DNA of 64,000 nucleotides. It comes from Exiguobacterium alkaliphilum 12/1. Lineage in GTDB: Bacteria; Bacillota; Bacilli; Exiguobacteriales; Exiguobacteriaceae. Below the pieces are notes generated by a model that did no database searches, was not told where the DNA came from, and saw only the letters and a list, made by a program, of their open reading frames with translations. Below are positions 60,316 to 64,000 of the stretch, in pieces (within the stretch, counting starts at the first letter, position 1; each line of letters opens with the position of its first letter). Location of the stretch: contig NZ_JJMW01000019.1 in the NCBI RefSeq assembly GCF_000714435.1, forward strand, positions 310,001-374,000, given 5' to 3'. A program made the position numbers and the translations under genes.

Positions 60316-61020
60316 GGTATCGAACGGACGAACGATAAAGTCGCCGTCTTGCTCGAAAAATTGTCTCAACAGATGAACATGGGCGAGACCGTATAAGAGC
60401 ACGATGCGGTCATCCGACTTCGCGACACGTTTCACATTCTCATAGATGCGCTGATTCCGTGCATTCCAGTATAATTCGACCCAACTCGATCCAGTCGGAC
60501 CGACGGCGGCGATTTCGGTGTAGGCTTGATGCATCGAATCGGTTATCTCGCTTTGGTTTATGTACGCATAATACTCAGAAATCGAGAAGTTAGCGAAGGC
60601 GGTCTCCACGTCCTGCACGAGTGTCCGCTGTGTCGAAATGATTCTCTCCATCTCGTCAGGGTGAGTGTCCATCACGTCACCAAGGCTGACACCGTCAATC
60701 GTTTCGTTCCAATCGACGGCTTGAACGAACGGCAACTCGCACAGCTTCGCGAGCCGGAAGCCGATTTGCTCGCGCTCGTCTTCGCTGGCTGTGAGCGGAT
60801 TAGTTACATATTTCTGATAACGCTGATTCAACGACTCCTGATCAGTTTTCGCGACTTCGAGACAGATGACGGTCGGTTCGAAACAAGAACATCGCGTAAC
60901 AAACGCATCTAGCTCTTGTTGACGGGTGGGACTGAGGATATCGGACGTTTCCGGCATCAAGACATCCCCGTTGTTCGGCATATTCAAATGCGTCGTTCCA
61001 ATAAGCAACAACTCAATCAT
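60304..61020 (-). CDS. TraB/DUF5694-like protein
   Basis: A 238-residue soluble protein that starts ELLLIGTTHLNMPNNGD, where the GTxH motif is the metal-binding start of the TraB/PrgY/GumN superfamily. It ends NARNQRIYENVKRVAKSDDR and VLLYGLAHVHLLRQF, the matching second motif (GxxH). It most resembles DUF5694 proteins, whose role is unknown; superfamily members include peptidase-like and pheromone-shutdown proteins. ATG 61020 has GAGAAAG upstream. Confidence 0.78.
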   Translation of the reverse strand: MIELLLIGTTHLNMPNNGDVLMPETSDILSPTRQQELDAFVTRCSCFEPTVICLEVAKTDQESLNQRYQKYVTNPLTASEDEREQIGFRLAKLCELPFVQAVDWNETIDGVSLGDVMDTHPDEMERIISTQRTLVQDVETAFANFSISEYYAYINQSEITDSMHQAYTEIAAVGPTGSSWVELYWNARNQRIYENVKRVAKSDDRIVLLYGLAHVHLLRQFFEQDGDFIVRPFDTLVP

Positions 61021-61114
61021 GCTTTCTCACACTCCAATATAAAATTTCTATACGTTTTCTCTACGATCTCTTTTAGAATAAGTTTCAGAAAAGATAATCG
61101 AGAAGGTAAGCCCT

Positions 61115-61344
61115 ATGACACGAAATGATTTCTTTCCAATTAAACGAATCCCAAACAGCGGCCACTATTGTTGGAACGATATAAACTTTTAATAAATTGA
61201 ATGGAGTCTATTATGATTCAACTCAAGGTAGAGAAGCATTCCATTTTCAATACGATTGAACAATTATATACCTGAAAAGAAGACCTTTTAGCTCGACAGA
61301 TTTATCAATGGAACGATACATATATTTTGAAAAAATATTAGACT
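61115..61344 (+). pseudogene. short relic frames in an A+T-rich gap
   Basis: The gap 61021-61360 has no intact gene. Two short frames carry plausible ribosome binding sites: 61115-61192 (25 codons, MTRNDFFPIKRIPNSGH) and 61213-61275 (20 codons, MIQLKVEKHSIFNTIEQLYT). The second continues in another frame as LKRRPFSSTDLSMERYIYF to about 61344, as if one base had been lost. They look like broken remains of small genes. Not recognised. Confidence 0.35.
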
Positions 61345-61360
61345 GAAAGAGGGGGATTCA

Positions 61361-61843
61361 ATGAAACAACCGACAGAAATCGCGACCTATCAGATGACCA
61401 TCCAAGCCCCGATCGACCACGTCTTCGCCTGTCTGGCAGAAGATGAACACATCACCAAATGGAACGACCATCTCATCGAGAACATTTACGAGGACAATGA
61501 CAACGCACTCGTCGAAGGCAAACGTTTCGTCTCGGTCCAACAGTTCGAGAATAAAGAGATTCGTGTCGATTCCATGTTGACGCATGTCAATCGACCTTAT
61601 GCGTGTGAAGTACAGGCTGTGACGAACCAAGGTGTCTCGACGACGTCTTACGTCCTCGAGGAGACCGAAGGCGGCACGAGCGTAACGGTTCGAATCACGT
61701 TGTTGCCTTCGTCTTGGTTCTACCGGTTGTATGCGAAAGGATTCGCCTGGGCGATTCGTCTCATCTATGACGAGCAGTTCAAACAGTTCCGAATCTATAC
61801 CGAGGCGAGTCAGCAGGCCGCCCCTGCCGATGAGGCGGAGTAA
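61361..61843 (+). CDS. SRPBCC-family protein
   Basis: A 160-residue protein of the polyketide-cyclase/START-like fold: TYQMTIQAPIDHVFACLAED, HITKWNDHL, the beta-strands FVSVQQFENKEIRVDSMLTH and a long final helix AIRLIYDEQFKQF, with an acidic tail. It should bind a small hydrophobic ligand. GGGGG lies before ATG 61361. The next gene starts 3 bases after its stop. Confidence 0.82.
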   Translation: MKQPTEIATYQMTIQAPIDHVFACLAEDEHITKWNDHLIENIYEDNDNALVEGKRFVSVQQFENKEIRVDSMLTHVNRPYACEVQAVTNQGVSTTSYVLEETEGGTSVTVRITLLPSSWFYRLYAKGFAWAIRLIYDEQFKQFRIYTEASQQAAPADEAE

Positions 61844-61846
61844 GCG

Positions 61847-62314
61847 ATGATTCATGCCATCACCACTAGTAACAGGACCGAGGTGCGTACGTTTTTCATG
61901 AATCAATGGGGGGCTTCCCAGATGGTCGTCTCGTCTGGGACATATGACTGTGCGTCGCTCGACGGTTTCGTCTGGATGAACGGGTCGATTCATGGGCTCG
62001 TCACGTACGTCATCCGTCATGATGCGCTCGAAATTATCTCGATCGACAGTTTACAGGAAAACAAAGGCATTGGGTCCTCACTCTTAGAAGAAGTGGAACG
62101 AGAGGCGAAGCGTCATCGTCTCAAGCGTTTAACTTTGATTACGACGAACGATAATGTGCACGCGCTCGCGTTTTACCAAAAACGCGGCTTTCGGCTCGAA
62201 CGAATCGTGACGGATGCGGTCAACGTGGCCCGGCTCGAAAAGCCAAGCATCCCCCTGATCGGGAACAACGGCATCCCACTTCACGATGAGATCGTCTTGT
62301 CAAAACAGCTATAA
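61847..62314 (+). CDS. GNAT-family N-acetyltransferase
   Basis: A 155-residue acetyltransferase: LEIISIDSLQENKGIGSSLLEEVEREAKRH gives the strand and acetyl-CoA loop (about residues 62-92, quoted blocks adjoining), and RLTLITTNDNVHALAFYQKRG is motif B. The C-terminal tail of about 25 residues (IPLIGNNGIPLHDEI) is a signature of a small GNAT subgroup. GGAG lies 7 bases before ATG 61847. Operon with the genes on both sides. Confidence 0.86.
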   Translation: MIHAITTSNRTEVRTFFMNQWGASQMVVSSGTYDCASLDGFVWMNGSIHGLVTYVIRHDALEIISIDSLQENKGIGSSLLEEVEREAKRHRLKRLTLITTNDNVHALAFYQKRGFRLERIVTDAVNVARLEKPSIPLIGNNGIPLHDEIVLSKQL

Positions 62315-62333
62315 AGAAACGAGGAGATTACAT

Positions 62334-63314
62334 ATGATTCGATTCGGCATCATCGGCACGAACTTCATCACCGACACCTTTCTTGAGACAATCCAACAGA
62401 TCACAGGCACAGAAGTGACGGCCGTCTATTCTAGGACAGCGGAGCGGGCAGAAACATATGCCGCTCAATTTGACATCCCCCATACGTTCACGTCGCTCGA
62501 AGCGATGGCCGCGAGTGACGTCATCGACGCGGTCTATATCGCGAGCCCGAACGCCCTCCACGCCGAGCAGAGCATGCTGTTCATGCGTCACAACAAGCAT
62601 GTCCTCTGTGAGAAGCCGTTCGCCTCGAACGTCCGCGAGGTCGACGCGATGCTCGAGACGGCCCGCGCGCATGACGTCATCTTGCTCGAGGCGCTGCGCA
62701 ACCTGTTCATGCCGAACTTCGACGTGTTGCGCCAAGAACTCCATCGCGTCGGTCCGGTCCGGCGCGTCATCTTGAACAAGTCGCAATATTCGTCACGGTA
62801 CGATTTGTATAAGCGTGGGGACAACCCGAACACGTTCAATCCAGCCTTCTCGAACGGGTCCTTGATGGACCTCGGCGTGTATTGTCTCGGTCCCGCGCTC
62901 AAGCTGTTCGGTCGACCGAACACGGTATTGGCGAACGCCGTCAAACTCGAGTCGGGCGTCGACGGCAGCGGCTCGGCCATCCTATCGTATGACGCGATGG
63001 ACATCGTCATGCTCCATTCGAAGATTCACGGTTCGAACTCGCCGTCTGAAATCATCGGGGAGACGGGGCGGATCTTGATTGACGACATCGCCACGTTCGA
63101 CCGGCTGACGTTCGAAGGGCGTGACGGGACGACCGAGGAGCTCGTCAGCGAGCAGACAAACCCGATGGCGTTCGAGATTCAGGAATTCATTCGGTTGATC
63201 GAGACGGGGGAGCGGGAGACGTCGCATCATACATATGACGACATGCGCACGCTCGCCGACGTCATGACCGAGATGCGCCGACAAATCGACGTCCGTTACC
63301 CGGCAGACGCATAA
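62334..63314 (+). CDS. Gfo/Idh/MocA-family oxidoreductase
   Basis: A 326-residue NAD(P)-dependent dehydrogenase. The Rossmann start is IRFGIIGTNFITDTFLE, and the catalytic-lysine motif is VLCEKPFASN (about residue 93). The second domain has SLMDLGVYCLGPALKLFG. It resembles the dimeric YvaA/YcjS-like branch; substrate unknown. ATG 62334 follows GAGGAG, so the frame upstream (from 62286) that overlaps the GNAT gene is not used. Last gene of the SRPBCC-GNAT-Gfo operon. Confidence 0.9.
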   Translation: MIRFGIIGTNFITDTFLETIQQITGTEVTAVYSRTAERAETYAAQFDIPHTFTSLEAMAASDVIDAVYIASPNALHAEQSMLFMRHNKHVLCEKPFASNVREVDAMLETARAHDVILLEALRNLFMPNFDVLRQELHRVGPVRRVILNKSQYSSRYDLYKRGDNPNTFNPAFSNGSLMDLGVYCLGPALKLFGRPNTVLANAVKLESGVDGSGSAILSYDAMDIVMLHSKIHGSNSPSEIIGETGRILIDDIATFDRLTFEGRDGTTEELVSEQTNPMAFEIQEFIRLIETGERETSHHTYDDMRTLADVMTEMRRQIDVRYPADA

Positions 63315-63346
63315 AAACAAGCCTCGAGCGCGCTCGAGGCTTGTTT
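63315..63346. terminator. bidirectional terminator
   Basis: AAACAAGCCTCGAG/CTCGAGGCTTGTTT perfect stem around CGCG between convergent units. Confidence 0.93.
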
Positions 63347-63441
63347 CATTCTTTGTTCAGGTATAAATGTCGGATGAACAATCCGAGCGCGATCGTCATG
63401 ATCACGGCCGGAATCAGGCCGACAAGCAGTAAAGAGCCCAT
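63346..63441 (-). CDS. 31-residue single-pass membrane peptide
   Basis: ATG 63441 follows AAAGGA by 9 bases and lies 4 bases after the stop of the long minus-strand gene, so the two are one unit. The product has a hydrophobic helix (LLLVGLIPAVIMTIALGLFI) and a short polar end (RHLYLNKE). A strong terminator follows the stop. Too short for usual gene callers; function unknown. Confidence 0.62.
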   Translation of the reverse strand: MGSLLLVGLIPAVIMTIALGLFIRHLYLNKE

Positions 63442-63445
63442 GCGT

Positions 63446-64000
63446 TCATTCCTTTCCGAGCGCTTCGAGACGCTGTCTCATGTCGGTGAAAGACTGTCCG
63501 TCTGAGAGGACGCTCAGCTCACCGGAGACGAGATTCCGTACTTCATCGTTCCAAGCAATACTGAGGCTTTCTTCGAGTCCGGCGAGTGCACGCGACGTCC
63601 GTTCGATTTCTCGGGCACCGATTGCTTCGAGCTGTTCCCGGACTGCGAGGCGCAGGCGCGCGCTCAAGTCGTCACGTAGCATCGCCCGGCCGTCCCCTTC
63701 GAAGAATTGGCTCGTGTTCTTGAACTGTTTCAACACCGGACGGAAGGCGGTTTGGTCAAACGACACCGTCTCGACCGTGTCACGCAGCCAGTCGATCGTC
63801 ACGTCCTCGTCGAACGAGAACGTCGGCAACAGTGGACGCAACTTCGCTGTCTCTTGCGTGACGAGCCGGGCCGTCTCGGTCTTCAAGAACTTCTCGAGCC
63901 GATACTGGAACACTTGAAGCTCCTGATGGACGTCATAGGCATACTTGTCGAGCGTCCGGACGAGGGCACGTTCTAGACTCGCCTTCGAGCCGTCCACTTC
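63446..64000 (-). CDS. C-terminal part of a large coiled-coil protein (dynamin-like?)
   Basis: The frame is open to the window edge, so only the last 185 or so residues are present. They are almost fully helical and charged (QVFQYRLEKFLKTETARLV, RLRLAVREQLEAIGAREIER), with no membrane segment. This fits the GTPase-effector end of a bacterial dynamin-like protein such as DynA, but no GTPase motif is in view, so the name is a guess. A 31-residue membrane peptide gene follows 4 bases later. Confidence 0.5.
   Translation of the reverse strand, partial: EVDGSKASLERALVRTLDKYAYDVHQELQVFQYRLEKFLKTETARLVTQETAKLRPLLPTFSFDEDVTIDWLRDTVETVSFDQTAFRPVLKQFKNTSQFFEGDGRAMLRDDLSARLRLAVREQLEAIGAREIERTSRALAGLEESLSIAWNDEVRNLVSGELSVLSDGQSFTDMRQRLEALGKE

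Noticed and set aside
1-64000. CRISPR arrays, insertion sequences, prophage, rRNA
   Set aside because: No regularly spaced repeats, transposase or integrase motifs, phage genes or rRNA were seen on either strand.

Overview
The window looks like chromosome of a low-to-mid GC Firmicute of the class Bacilli, most likely Exiguobacterium or a close relative. This is inference. The reasons are the strong GGAGG ribosome binding sites in front of nearly every gene, CcpA-type cre sites, many rho-independent terminators, an immune-inhibitor-A metalloprotease, fructose and sucrose PTS operons, a YhfM-like lipoprotein family and a chromosomal rifampin ADP-ribosyltransferase. No phage, insertion sequence, CRISPR array or rRNA is visible.

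Region 1 (1-34 kb) is mostly core and housekeeping. It holds bifunctional alcohol/aldehyde dehydrogenase adhE; the catabolite-controlled fructose operon fruR-fruK-fruA; a methyl-accepting chemotaxis protein facing a PAS-GGDEF diguanylate cyclase; cardiolipin synthase; an OsmC protein; a PfoR-like EIIC membrane protein with a perfect cre site; a SERCA-type calcium P-ATPase; a PilZ protein; a queuosine-precursor transporter; a lone tRNA-Thr; the secreted InhA protease; a YpiP-like methyltransferase; and a CDF metal efflux protein.

Region 2 (33-38 kb) is a complete sucrose system: a LacI-type repressor, then fructokinase, sucrose EIIBC and sucrose-6-phosphate hydrolase. The promoter between them overlaps a cre-like site and is followed by two palindromic GAACCGGTTC operators. 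With the fru operon it gives uptake and phosphorylation of both sugars into glycolysis, and adhE supplies fermentative redox balance.

Region 3 (38-53 kb) is more accessory. It contains a tandem triplet of YhfM-like proteins, a WYL regulator divergent from a hydrolase, two orphan peptide-type ABC permeases, and an ABC exporter whose FtsX-type permease is broken by two frameshifts and carries a low-GC DUF4352-like tail. The arr gene and a degenerate GGDEF membrane protein follow.

Region 4 (53.6-61.3 kb) is the most dynamic part. A low-GC cargo gene sits between an intact MFS transporter and a decayed duplicate of that transporter's 3' end. An autoregulated XRE/two-membrane-protein operon follows. 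Next comes a run of SUKH-like, DUF2750-like and DUF2199-like proteins, which resembles an orphan polymorphic-toxin immunity array with no visible toxin. Short relic reading frames lie at 61.0-61.35 kb. The window ends with SRPBCC, GNAT and Gfo/Idh/MocA genes and the C-terminal part of a large coiled-coil protein on the minus strand.

All family names come from reading motifs by eye; none was checked against a database. Several very short genes (29-45 residues) are reported that standard gene callers may miss.
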